Assembly (NCBI GenBank): GCA_040360365.1
Contig: CP136412.1
DNA length: 64,000 bases
Origin: Arcanobacterium_A hippocoleae_A
GTDB lineage: Bacteria > Actinomycetota > Actinomycetes > Actinomycetales > Actinomycetaceae
Reading direction: 5' to 3' (one strand)
The first letter of the stretch is position 1; each line of letters begins with the position of its first letter. Positions 8,551-17,356 of this stretch are shown in pieces. A program made the position numbers and the translations under genes. Below the pieces are notes generated by a model. The model had not been told where the DNA came from. It was given only the letters and a program-made list of their open reading frames with translations, and searched no databases.

Positions 8551-9874
8551 ATGAAAATCAACCTTAACGAAACAGTAGATCTTTTCGGTGCGAAAATTTT
8601 CGTGAACCGCAACCCGGCAGGGGAACGTGAAGCCCGGTTCGATCTCTCCGGTCTGCCGCGGGTAGACGGACTGCTTATCGGGCAAAAAGTTACCGAAGCA
8701 CCAAGTATTGTGGAGCATCTTTGCGGAATCTGCCCAGTACCGCATCATCTTGCCGGAATGCGTGCATTAGATGCCCTCGCCGGCCTAGCCCTGCGGAAAA
8801 AGATCAGCTCGTCCGCTCATTACTGCATCATTCATCAATCGTGGAAGCTCATGCACTTCGGCTGGTTGAAATTGACCGCGAATTAGCGTTAGCGCTGCGG
8901 AAGTTTTCGAAACATGCGCTCACAGTTTCTGGATGCCCCGGGCATTTTCCAGCCGTTGCAGTCCCCGGCGGAGTGAAATTTTTCCCAACAGCGGCGGCGC
9001 TAAACGAATTTCGCACAACAACGTTGGAAGCGAAAATTGCAGCGGAAAAACTTTCTTTGCTTGCACTGAATCAGAACCCGAATCCGATTCTGAAATCAAA
9101 ATCTGAAAACTCCGATACTTTCGCAGATAACATTGCGCTGCCGAATCTTGCGTTAATTGACGAAAACGGAAATCCAAGCCTTATCGGCACAAAAGCGCGG
9201 GTCACTCTCTCAAATAACGAAGTGCTTACCGAGTTCAGCGCTGCACAGTGGCTCACTGCCGTCGGCGAAGAAAATCCCGGCAAATCAGCTTCACGCCCCT
9301 ATTTGAAACTCCTTGGCAGCAAAGCTTATTACCGTGTCGGACCAATTGCACAGCTTAGCATTGGAAAATTAGCAACTCCGCTTGCCGCAAAATGCAAGCG
9401 GTTTGGCTGAAACAAAACCAGAGCGCCTTGAGTGCAAGAGCAATTATTACGCTGCACGCAATTGAAACCATTGAAAATTGCCTGCAGCAGCTGCTGCAGA
9501 TTACCGAAACTGATGGGTTATCTGCCGTGAAAAAGAATCAGCCGGATCCGGAATCAACTGCGCCCAACACCCGCAGTATGCAGCTTTCCGGCACTGCAAC
9601 AGGCTGGATTGACAGCCCGCGCGGAATCCTTGCGCACACATACACAGCAGACGAAGGGATAATTACAAACGCGCAAATTATCACGCCGACGGCACAAAAT
9701 GAGCCCTGGCTGGGAAAGCTGCTAACAGCAGCCGTACAGCAAGCAGACGTACATCAGCGTGAGGAAGCATTAGAGGAGTCGATTCGCAGTGCTGATCCAT
9801 GTTTGCCGGTATCTTCAGCCCCCAAAGGGCATATGTCGCTGCGGATTGAGGAAAAATTGCAGCCGCCTGAATAA
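8551..9874 (+). CDS. Orphan HoxH-like [NiFe] hydrogenase large-subunit homologue with degraded L2 motif
   Basis: About 440 residues related to group 3 (HoxH/MvhA-type) large subunits. It starts NLNETVDLFGAKIFV and has an intact L1 motif HLCGICPVPHH. The C-terminus aligns without gaps to the HoxH ending, but the L2 motif DPCxxCxxH reads DPCLPVSSA, so the second nickel-bridging Cys is Val and the His is Ala. No small subunit or diaphorase is nearby. Frame breaks at about 8797-8803 and 9387-9416 lie in A-runs and are corrected by single bases. It may be a non-catalytic relative or a decaying gene. It converges on the nickel transporter with 18 bp between. Confidence 0.75.
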
Positions 9875-9892
9875 AATTTCAGCAGCCGGAAA

Positions 9893-11514
9893 TTATATTT
9901 CCACAATCCGCTGTGTCAGCTGGTGCAGCAGTTTTTCATCATGCGAGACGATGAGCATTCCAATTCTGCGTTTTTCTGCCTGCGAAATGAGCGTATGCCA
10001 AATTGCCGCACGCGACGGCAAATCGAGCATCGCCGTAATCTCATCACAGATTAAGAATCGTGTCTGCGCTCCCAAAGCCCGCGCAATGCAAAATCGCTGC
10101 AGCTCACCCCGGAAACTTCACTCGGATAACGGTGCAGCCATTCGTGTTTTATCCCGAATTCTTCACAGGCCGGAAAAATATTTATCCCCGATTCGGCAAG
10201 TGTTTTTCCCAGACGCAAGCGCGGATTTACCGAAAGCTCCGGATTTTGAAAAATCATTTGCACCGGCTGATATCCTTTTTTCGGCAAAGGCTTTCCCGCA
10301 CAAAGCACTTCCCCTGCGGCGGGAGCCAAAAATCCTGCCGCGATTTTGCATAACGTACTTTTCCCAGCTCCGGAGGGTCCGAGCAGCCCGACACGTTCTC
10401 CCGCCGCTACCTGCAGCGATACATTATGCAAGATCCGCTCACCGATTCGCGGGTATGCAAAACTGATGTTCGTCAGATTGAGAGATTCCGGCTCAATAAC
10501 CTTTCTGAAATTACCGCTGCGATTCATTTCAGCGAATTTAGCTGAGACGTTTGTTTCATTTACGGCGTTCGTTTCGTTTACGATGTTCGTTTCGTTCACG
10601 GTGTTCGTTTCGCACGATTTGCTTGACTTACTTAATTCACTCGCTCCAGCCGATGTGCTTACCTGCGGAATTTGCAAATTACCGGCGCGCTCAAGATCTG
10701 CAAGCGTCAAATCAGGATTGATTTTCCCGTCGGCAAATACAAGCACTCTATCGGCAAGATTCCGCGCCAACTCAAGATTATGCGTAATAATCACTACGGC
10801 AGTACCGCCTTGTGAAGCAATTTTGAAATCCGCAGCTACCTGCCGAGTGAGTTTTCGGTCAAGACCAGGAGTTGGCTCATCAGCAATTATCAGTTCAGGA
10901 GAATTTATCAGCGCACCGCAAATCAGCGCCCGCCGCGCCATTCCGCCGGAAAGTTGATGCGGATAATAGTCTGCAACTTTTTCGGCAAGCCGATAGCGCG
11001 CAAAAAGCTCCGCAAGTTTCTCATCATTCCCATACACGCCCTTGATCTGCGCGCCAATCTTCATCATCGGATCAAGCGCGTCAATCGCCTGCGGCACATA
11101 AGCAAGTTCCCGCCCGCGAAGTTTCGTCAGCAATTCACGGTCTAAAGGCAGTGACCGATAGCGGATATCTCCGCTGAGAAGCGCATTATTCGGCAACAAT
11201 CCAAGTATTGCGCTTGCAGCAACACTTTTTCCCACGCCGCTTCCGCCGACAATACAGACAATCTCACCGGGATAAATTTCGAAAGTTAACCCTTTCAGCA
11301 CCCGCCGATCTTTTTCCGTTTCACCCGCAGACACGCTGCTGCCATTCGCCGGTGCGGAAATCCGGCGCGCCGACGGAGCATACATCGAAAATTCCACACA
11401 CAAATCACGCACTTCCAACAGCGGTGCGGCTCCGGGCACGCGATGCCGGCAAGTGCTGAATTCGCCGCCGCCCGCAGCCGGATTCATTTCATTATTTCCC
11501 GCAAACTCATCCAT
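9893..11514 (-). CDS. Nickel/peptide-type ABC importer ATPase, two ATPase domains fused (NikD-NikE type)
   Basis: Two ABC domains in one chain. Domain 1 has Walker A GGSGVGKS, signature LSGGMARRA and Walker B LIIADEPTPGLD. Domain 2 has Walker A GPSGAGKS, signature SGGELQRFCIARAL and Walker B LICDEITAMLD. The linker near residues 300-325 holds four tandem five-residue NETNx units. The frame breaks at the C-run 10107-10110; one more base turns SGVSCSD into SGGELQR, the expected signature. It overlaps the upstream permease gene by 8 bp. It energises the importer encoded to 15276. Nickel as cargo is inferred from the hydrogenase context; peptides remain possible. Confidence 0.88.
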
Positions 11515-12472
11515 TATTCTTGTGCGCTCCTTGGATTGAAAAGTTTTTGCATTTTCTCCCCACCCCGAAAATCAGTGCTACTGCAAGGAAAAGCAGCAGA
11601 CCGGGGAAAAGCGCCAGCCACCAATTTCCCATAGCCAAATAGTTCATCGCATTTGCCAAAATATTTCCGATTGCCGGGATTTCTCGCGGAAGCCCGAATC
11701 CGAGGAAAGTAATCGCTGCTTCATGCATAATGGCATGCGGAAACAGTAAAATCGCCCCCACAAGCGCCGCCGGAATAATATGCGGCAAAAGATGGATGTG
11801 TGCAATTTGGAAACGGGTTTTCCCTAATGCGCGCGCTGCCATCACATATTGCGAACTGCGCACAGCAAGCACTTCTTCCCGCACTACCCGAGCAAGAGTA
11901 GGCCAATGTGTGAGCGCAACTGCAGCAGCGACACCGAATATTCCTTTCCCAAACATGAAAGAAATTAAAATCAGCAACACAATATGCGGCATACTCAGGA
12001 AAAGATCAATCAGAAAATTTATCCCCCAATCAACAGCACCCCCGTAAATAGCAGCAAGCAAACCAAAAATAACTGCAAGAAACGTCGAGACAAGAGTTGC
12101 GATCAGCCCAATTATCAGCGAATTCGCCATTCCCTGCAGTGAAAATGCAAGCATATCCCGCCCAAGCTGGTCAGTGCCGAAAAGATGCGAAAGCGACGGT
12201 GAAAGCAGTTTCTGAGTGTAATTCACTGCGGTACTTTGCATCCCCATGCTGGTAAAAGTGAAAATAACGACGGCAAGCAAGTAAATTCCAAGTATCGTAC
12301 TCAAAATAGCTAGCTTAGTACGAATGCTGAAATTGGTGAGCTTAACAGCTTCCCCAAGTTTCTTGAAAGTATATCGGCTGCGCTGTTCCATGTGCTTCAC
12401 ATTATTGCGGCGGCCGTTTTGATTGCGGGAACTATTTTCCTGCTGCGGCAAAGGCGAATCTGCAGCGCTCAT
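11507..12472 (-). CDS. Nickel/peptide-type ABC importer permease (NikC/DppC family)
   Basis: BPD-type permease of 321 residues. A 55-residue polar N-terminus leads into TM1 (LAILSTILGIYLLAVVIF), then HLFGTDQLGRDMLAFSL, the hallmark of the DppC/NikC subfamily. The cytosolic EAA loop (VMAARALGKTRFQIAHIHLLP) contacts the ATPase. The 129 bp between this start and the previous gene's stop (12473-12601) stay open in a neighbouring frame, so the true N-terminus may be longer and displaced by an indel. It overlaps the ATPase gene by 8 bp. It forms the pore with the permease at 12602-13651. Confidence 0.9.
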   Translation of the reverse strand: MSAADSPLPQQENSSRNQNGRRNNVKHMEQRSRYTFKKLGEAVKLTNFSIRTKLAILSTILGIYLLAVVIFTFTSMGMQSTAVNYTQKLLSPSLSHLFGTDQLGRDMLAFSLQGMANSLIIGLIATLVSTFLAVIFGLLAAIYGGAVDWGINFLIDLFLSMPHIVLLILISFMFGKGIFGVAAAVALTHWPTLARVVREEVLAVRSSQYVMAARALGKTRFQIAHIHLLPHIIPAALVGAILLFPHAIMHEAAITFLGFGLPREIPAIGNILANAMNYLAMGNWWLALFPGLLLFLAVALIFGVGRKCKNFSIQGAHKNNG

Positions 12473-12601
12473 TTTCGATTACCTCCAAAAATAAATCAGC
12501 GGCCGAATCAGATGCTGATTCACCTGCTGTATCAGGTGTTGCTGCAAACTCTAAAGCCCGATCAGGTTCATCGGAAGAAACACTGCCCCGATTAAATCCT
12601 T

Positions 12602-13651
12602 TCACTTTTTCGTTCTGCTAATTCCGTGTGCACGGCGAATCCGCGGATCAATTACGCTGTAGAGCAAGTTTGCGATACCGTTGCCCGCAAAAACGAAAAT
12701 CGCACTAAAAACAGAAATCCCAAGCAATAACGGCACATCCGCAGCAAGCGCACTGGCGGTTAACGCACTGCCGATTCCCGGATAAGAAAACACATTTTCT
12801 GCAAGCGCCATTCCGCCAAATAGTTCATTAAACGACGCAAATTGTACGGTAATTGCAGGCAGCGAGACATTGCGCAAAATATGTCTCCAAGTAAGCTGGC
12901 GGGTAGATTCACCGCGGGCGCGGGCATAATCCGCCATCTGCGAATGTAATTCAGTACAAACTTTTTCACGAGTATAAAGCAGCACGTCGCCGATTGAAAC
13001 AAGTGCGAGTGTAAAAGCGGGAAGCACAAGATGATGCAGCCGGTCCGTAAAAGTCACTTCGGCAGCAAGTTTTCCCAGCGGAGCGTTCATCCCAATGGGA
13101 AACCAGCCGAGAATTACTGCGAAAATAGTGAGAATCACTAATCCCAGCCAGAAAGTTGGTGCGGATTTCAGCGCCAGCACAATACTTGTAACCAGACGGT
13201 CAAAGACACTGCCGGCACGCAGTCCGCAAATTACGCCGAGGAGAAAACCGAAAATCCCAGCAACCAGCCATGCGCTTATCATCAACAGGAGTGAAGCTGT
13301 AAAACGTCCGACGATTACGGCAGCTACCGGGGCTTGATAGGAAAGCGAATATCCGAAATCTCCGTGCAGCACATTGCCCAGCCACATGAAATAACGTTGA
13401 ACACCGTCTTGGTCCAGTCCCCAATGCGCAACTATTTCCGCACGTGCTTCCGGTGAAAGTGCCGATTCTGCGCCAATGAACGCAGTGAGCGGATCAATTG
13501 GCGCATTTGCAATCAGCATAAAAGCCAAACTGCTGACACAAAGCAGCAGCGCAATAACTCGCAGCAGATGGAAACTCCCAGTGAATACAGCGCGCAGCAC
13601 CCGATTGCGTGAAAAGGCACGAATCTGCAGTCTCACTTCCGCAGTTTCCAA
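12602..13651 (-). CDS. Nickel/peptide-type ABC importer permease (NikB/DppB family)
   Basis: 349-residue permease with the DppB/NikB plan: an N-terminal helix (LLRVIALLLCVSSLAFMLI), the periplasmic-side APIDPLTAFIG and WGLDQDGVQRYFMWLGNVLHGDFGYS segment conserved in the family, and an EAA loop (YARARGESTRQLTWRHILRN) before the last helices. It ends in VIDPRIRRA, also typical. It overlaps the upstream binding-protein gene by 19 bp. The frame is intact. Confidence 0.93.
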   Translation of the reverse strand: METAEVRLQIRAFSRNRVLRAVFTGSFHLLRVIALLLCVSSLAFMLIANAPIDPLTAFIGAESALSPEARAEIVAHWGLDQDGVQRYFMWLGNVLHGDFGYSLSYQAPVAAVIVGRFTASLLLMISAWLVAGIFGFLLGVICGLRAGSVFDRLVTSIVLALKSAPTFWLGLVILTIFAVILGWFPIGMNAPLGKLAAEVTFTDRLHHLVLPAFTLALVSIGDVLLYTREKVCTELHSQMADYARARGESTRQLTWRHILRNVSLPAITVQFASFNELFGGMALAENVFSYPGIGSALTASALAADVPLLLGISVFSAIFVFAGNGIANLLYSVIDPRIRRAHGISRTKK

Positions 13652-15276
13652 TCAGCTAAGTTGCACAAAATTGGGCTGCCGTGCCCGTGCGGATGGTCGA
13701 TTTGCGTTGGAAGTGAAAGGTCAAGCCGATCTGATACAAAATATGTATGCTCAATATTTGCAATGTACAGATAAGGATTATCTACTGCCGCAACCTGTTG
13801 AGCTTCCTGCCACAGCTTGTTCGCATCGTCTTGATTGTTTGCTGCAAGCGCTCCCGAAATCAGTTCATCAACCCGCTTGTTCTGATATTGTGCAGTATTT
13901 ACATAAGATTCACCGGCAGTATCCGGGGCAACTGAGTGCAGTAAATTTGGCAGTACAGTTGGCGAGTATTGCCCCCACCCCCAAACTACCGGATTCGCAT
14001 AAGCAAATGCAGCAATTTCATCCCAAGAAGCAGTTTTTACCTGCAATTCAATCCCGAGTTGTTTCGCGTTTTCACTGAGTGCAACTGCGAGATTATACCG
14101 GTCTTCATCACCGCCGGGAGCATAGATATCGACGGCCGCACGCAAACCGTCTTTTTCACGAATGCCGTCGCCGTCGGTATCTTTCCAACCTGCGTTTTCC
14201 AGAAGCTTCACTGCACCTGCAGAATCCGCTTTTTCTGCATCCGCACGGCCGGCAACCCATTCCAGATTTCCAACAAACCCGGCTGCAGGTTTTCCGACCC
14301 CATTGAAAGCATTTTTGATGATTTGCGTCCGGTCAATTCCAATCGCGAGCGCTTGCCGGATTGCCGGATCAGAAGTCACATCGTTGCCGATTGTGAAAGG
14401 CTTTCCAGCATTATTTGTAATCTGATGTGCTTTTTCAACTGGCAGATTTAGCTGGCGCACATCCATTGTCTGCAGTTTTTGCACCTGCATTCCATCGATT
14501 TTTTCAGTTGTATAAGCTGCCGGCACCATCACTGCGTCAAGCTGACCGCTTTGTGCAGCTCCGAAAGCTGCTTCTTGTGAGAGATTCACAAGGGTGACCC
14601 GCTCAATTTCCGGCAGTTTTCCGTTGTAGTTTTCGTTTCGTGCAAGCACAATCTTCTGGTTTGGCTGATATTCGAGTATTTGATATGCTCCGGAGCCAAT
14701 TGGCGCGGTATCGAATTTTGCCGAATCATATGCGTCTGCGGGCACAATCTGCAGCATTGCACAAATATCAAAGAATGGGCTGAAAGGCTGGTTTAGTGTA
14801 AATTCCACCGTTTGCGCATCCAGTGCTTTCGCACTTTCTAAGACAGTGAGATCTACATCTGGATTATTTTCCTGATGTTTTTCAACTTCTTGGAAAGTAA
14901 AAACTACATCTTCAGCAGTGAGCTGGGAGCCGTCGGAAAATTTCAAATCGGGAGCAAGCGTGAAAGTGTATTTCAATGCGTCTTCGCTGATTTTCCAACT
15001 TTCGGCAAGGTCTCCGACATATCCGCCTTTAGGCGCCGCTTTCAAAAGCGCATTGTTAATAAACGGATAACCATAGCTCATCGCGCCTTTTATTGGATCA
15101 AGCGAGCCTTCGAAAATATTTCTGCCAACGTAAAGCGTAATTGCGTCCGCACTTGTCTCTCCCGCAGCTGCACCGTCTTGCTTTAAGCGCGGATCCTGCG
15201 CAGTACTGCACGCACAAAGCGTGCCCAGTAAAATTGCGGAAACAACGATTGCGGCTCTGATTCGTCTAGTTATCAT
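13633..15276 (-). CDS. Nickel/peptide-type ABC importer substrate-binding lipoprotein (NikA/OppA family)
   Basis: SBP family 5 lipoprotein. The signal peptide ends in a lipobox, LGTLCAC, so it is lipid-anchored outside the membrane. Family landmarks include the DLAESWKIS and KFSDGSQLTAEDVVFTFQ stretches, a repeat of the substrate-groove loop near the middle, and IRQALAIGIDRTQII. A His-rich run DHPHGHG near the C-terminus could help bind metal. ATG 15276 gives a clean lipoprotein signal; an in-frame ATG at 15297 lacks a ribosome site. It is first in a four-gene minus-strand operon ending at 9893. Nickel is inferred from neighbours; OppA-type proteins also bind peptides. Confidence 0.9.
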   Translation of the reverse strand: MITRRIRAAIVVSAILLGTLCACSTAQDPRLKQDGAAAGETSADAITLYVGRNIFEGSLDPIKGAMSYGYPFINNALLKAAPKGGYVGDLAESWKISEDALKYTFTLAPDLKFSDGSQLTAEDVVFTFQEVEKHQENNPDVDLTVLESAKALDAQTVEFTLNQPFSPFFDICAMLQIVPADAYDSAKFDTAPIGSGAYQILEYQPNQKIVLARNENYNGKLPEIERVTLVNLSQEAAFGAAQSGQLDAVMVPAAYTTEKIDGMQVQKLQTMDVRQLNLPVEKAHQITNNAGKPFTIGNDVTSDPAIRQALAIGIDRTQIIKNAFNGVGKPAAGFVGNLEWVAGRADAEKADSAGAVKLLENAGWKDTDGDGIREKDGLRAAVDIYAPGGDEDRYNLAVALSENAKQLGIELQVKTASWDEIAAFAYANPVVWGWGQYSPTVLPNLLHSVAPDTAGESYVNTAQYQNKRVDELISGALAANNQDDANKLWQEAQQVAAVDNPYLYIANIEHTYFVSDRLDLSLPTQIDHPHGHGSPILCNLADWKLRK

Positions 15277-15453
15277 CTCTTTTCGAACACCTTTCATAAT
15301 GACCCGGTTTTGAGCTAAATCCTAGGCTCGATAATACCGCAACGGATAAAATCTTGTTTTAATATTTGTGATTTACCGTGAGCGCAGGCGCAGGTTAGAT
15401 TTTTTCTTCCGGTAAAAGATCAAAAAAATGCCCAGTTTTGCGAGATGCCTGCG

Positions 15454-15563
15454 AAGATTAAAACGAATAGTAATACTATGACAAAGATTAAAACGAATAG
15501 TAATACTACGACAAAGATTAAGACGCGAATTAAGATGCGAATTAAGACGCAGACTAAGACGAA
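15454..15563. repeat. Tandem repeat, two 30-bp units then 12-bp units
   Basis: Two 30-bp copies (15454-15483 and 15484-15513) differ at one base. They continue into shorter degenerate units built on ATTAAGACGCGA up to about 15563. The stretch lies upstream of the nickel importer promoter, in a gap (15298-15846) where no convincing gene is seen. Reading frames across it only reflect the repetition. Confidence 0.85.
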
Positions 15564-15846
15564 GCAGCGCTGATTTCACCGCCGGTAAACAGTTAGCACT
15601 GGCAGTTTGAACCGCACTCAATGATGCAAATCCCGCCCGAAGCTTTATCAGCAGCACACATCGAATCGCTATTTGATTTTTGTTATTTGCGATTTTTACG
15701 GCGGCGCTGCCAGCATTACTTACGGGGATTACTTACGGGGACACTGCCAGCAACAGCAGCGCCCCCGCAAACTATTCGATATTTAGTTCTCACTGTATTT
15801 AGTTCCAACTATTTTTGATTCAGTTCCAACTATTTTGGGAAAGAAA

Positions 15847-16728
15847 TTATTTCTGCGGCAGGCTGTTTGCATTGCGCAGCGCAGCGTCCTTTGCTTTCGC
15901 CAGAGCCAGTTCAAGTTCATCCATGGTCATCTTTACTTCACCGAAAGTAGCACCGACACGGAACCACACGCCAACAGCCTTAGTAATCTCTTTGTTCAAA
16001 GCATTATAATCAGCGAACTTTGCCTTGCCGAGAACATACCGATCACGTTCAAAACGGGTATTCCAAATAACCTTGTTCAGTGCAGACTTATCATAGATAT
16101 TTGCGCGGTCATTATCTCCGCGATCGTCAGCTTTCAGACCTTCCTGCATGTCTTGTGCCAGCTCCTCGATGGACTTCTTAATATCATCGACGGAAGCCAA
16201 AGGATTAAGAATCCGGATCGTTGCCTTGGTCAAAGCCATACCGACAGACCACTGCACCCACTGCGGTTTGTTGCGCAGACCGTTTTCATCCGAGATAGCT
16301 TGCTTTACGGTAGTAATCGCAGATTTCAGCAGCTGGATTCGAGCCGGAATGGTAAGCACGAAGTCAACGATTTGCGCCGGAGTTGACAGCAGTTCACCGG
16401 AAGTTGCAGCGGTGATTGTATCCTTAAGCTCAAAGGCAGTGTTCATGAGTTCTTTCAGCTCATTGGCGTAATTAGGCAGTTTTTCGCCGCTGCGCGCAGA
16501 GATTCCAGCCTGCATAACAGCCTGTGAATTTTCCGCCTCAAAAGTCTTAATATCTTGCACAAGGGTGTCCAGTTCACGCAGCTGTGCGTCGGTATTTTCC
16601 GCAGCAGCGGCGGCAACAATGGGAGCCGGAGTTGCGGCAGGGGCAGCGTTTGCAACGATAGTGGGGGAAACCAAACCCGCCACCATTACCGGGACAATAG
16701 AGATTTTCGCTATTTTATTTAGTTTCAT
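15847..16728 (-). CDS. CAMP factor (cohemolysin) family pore-forming toxin
   Basis: A 293-residue secreted protein. The signal peptide runs MKLNKIAKIS to about ANAAPA. The body matches CAMP factors such as streptococcal Cfb over its second half: the TKATIRILNPLASVDDIKKS segment, DRANIYDKSALNKVIWNTRF, and NALNKEITKAVGV. CAMP factors bind phosphatidylinositol-lipids or GPI anchors and enlarge lesions in sphingomyelinase-treated red cells. ATG 16728 is preferred over a longer in-frame extension that lacks a signal-like start. The frame is intact and the gene is monocistronic. A 21-bp-spaced direct repeat lies just upstream. Confidence 0.94.
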   Translation of the reverse strand: MKLNKIAKISIVPVMVAGLVSPTIVANAAPAATPAPIVAAAAAENTDAQLRELDTLVQDIKTFEAENSQAVMQAGISARSGEKLPNYANELKELMNTAFELKDTITAATSGELLSTPAQIVDFVLTIPARIQLLKSAITTVKQAISDENGLRNKPQWVQWSVGMALTKATIRILNPLASVDDIKKSIEELAQDMQEGLKADDRGDNDRANIYDKSALNKVIWNTRFERDRYVLGKAKFADYNALNKEITKAVGVWFRVGATFGEVKMTMDELELALAKAKDAALRNANSLPQK

Positions 16729-16750
16729 GATTAGGAGACTTTCTTTCCTG

Positions 16751-16791
16751 ATTACTCCTGCAGACCAGTCGATTATTCCTGCAGACCAGTC
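16751..16791. repeat. Direct repeat upstream of CAMP-factor gene
   Basis: Two 20-bp copies (16751-16770 and 16772-16791) with one mismatch, sharing TTCCTGCAGACCAGTC, spaced 21 bp start to start, about two helical turns. They lie 23 bp upstream of the CAMP-factor start codon, where two regulator dimers could sit side by side. The regulator is unknown. Confidence 0.6.
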
Positions 16792-17356
16792 ACTGCAGAT
16801 GATTTTCAAATATCGGCAAACCCGATGAGACTAAGGTCGCATAACCGAACAGATGCTGTCAAGCATTTTTTGAAATTAAAGGCATTAATTTACGAAGATT
16901 TTTCAATGAATTTTCAAGTAATTTTCCAAGATTTTACGACGGGGATTCAGTGCAGCGCCAAATATGCCTTAAGTACCGCGCAAATACGCCTTAACACCGG
17001 GCATCGCATCTTAACTGCCGCGGCGCATCGCAGCTTAAGCAGCGCGGCAAGTACCGCGGAATTGCAGCCTAAGGCTGAACATTATTACACCGCAGGGTGT
17101 GCATAGCGCCATAGGCATGTGCATAGTACAGCAGGCATATGCTTAACACTATAAGCAGACTCCATAGCCAGCAGGCACTGCGATAACATCGTAGACATTG
17201 CGATAAACGGTTTCAGGTGCTGCAGCAAATACCGGCGAAGCAATCCCGATTTCCTTAAGGCTTTTCCGCGTCTTATATCCGCAAGAAAGGAAAACCAATC
17301 CAAATCAATAATTCAGCAGGAAATCTAGCAAGTTCAAAGCCGACATACTGAATTAC
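16792..17356. other. Intergenic region without recognisable gene
   Basis: Between the CAMP-factor promoter and the 3' end of the subtilase gene. It holds loosely repeated CTTAA-containing stretches around 16960-17060 and GCATATGCTTAA-like motifs around 17090-17160. I see no coding potential, no tRNA and no convincing terminator. Confidence 0.5.

Noticed and set aside
15373..15657. Minus-strand frame of 94 codons
   Set aside because: It only reflects translation of the tandem repeat at 15454-15563.
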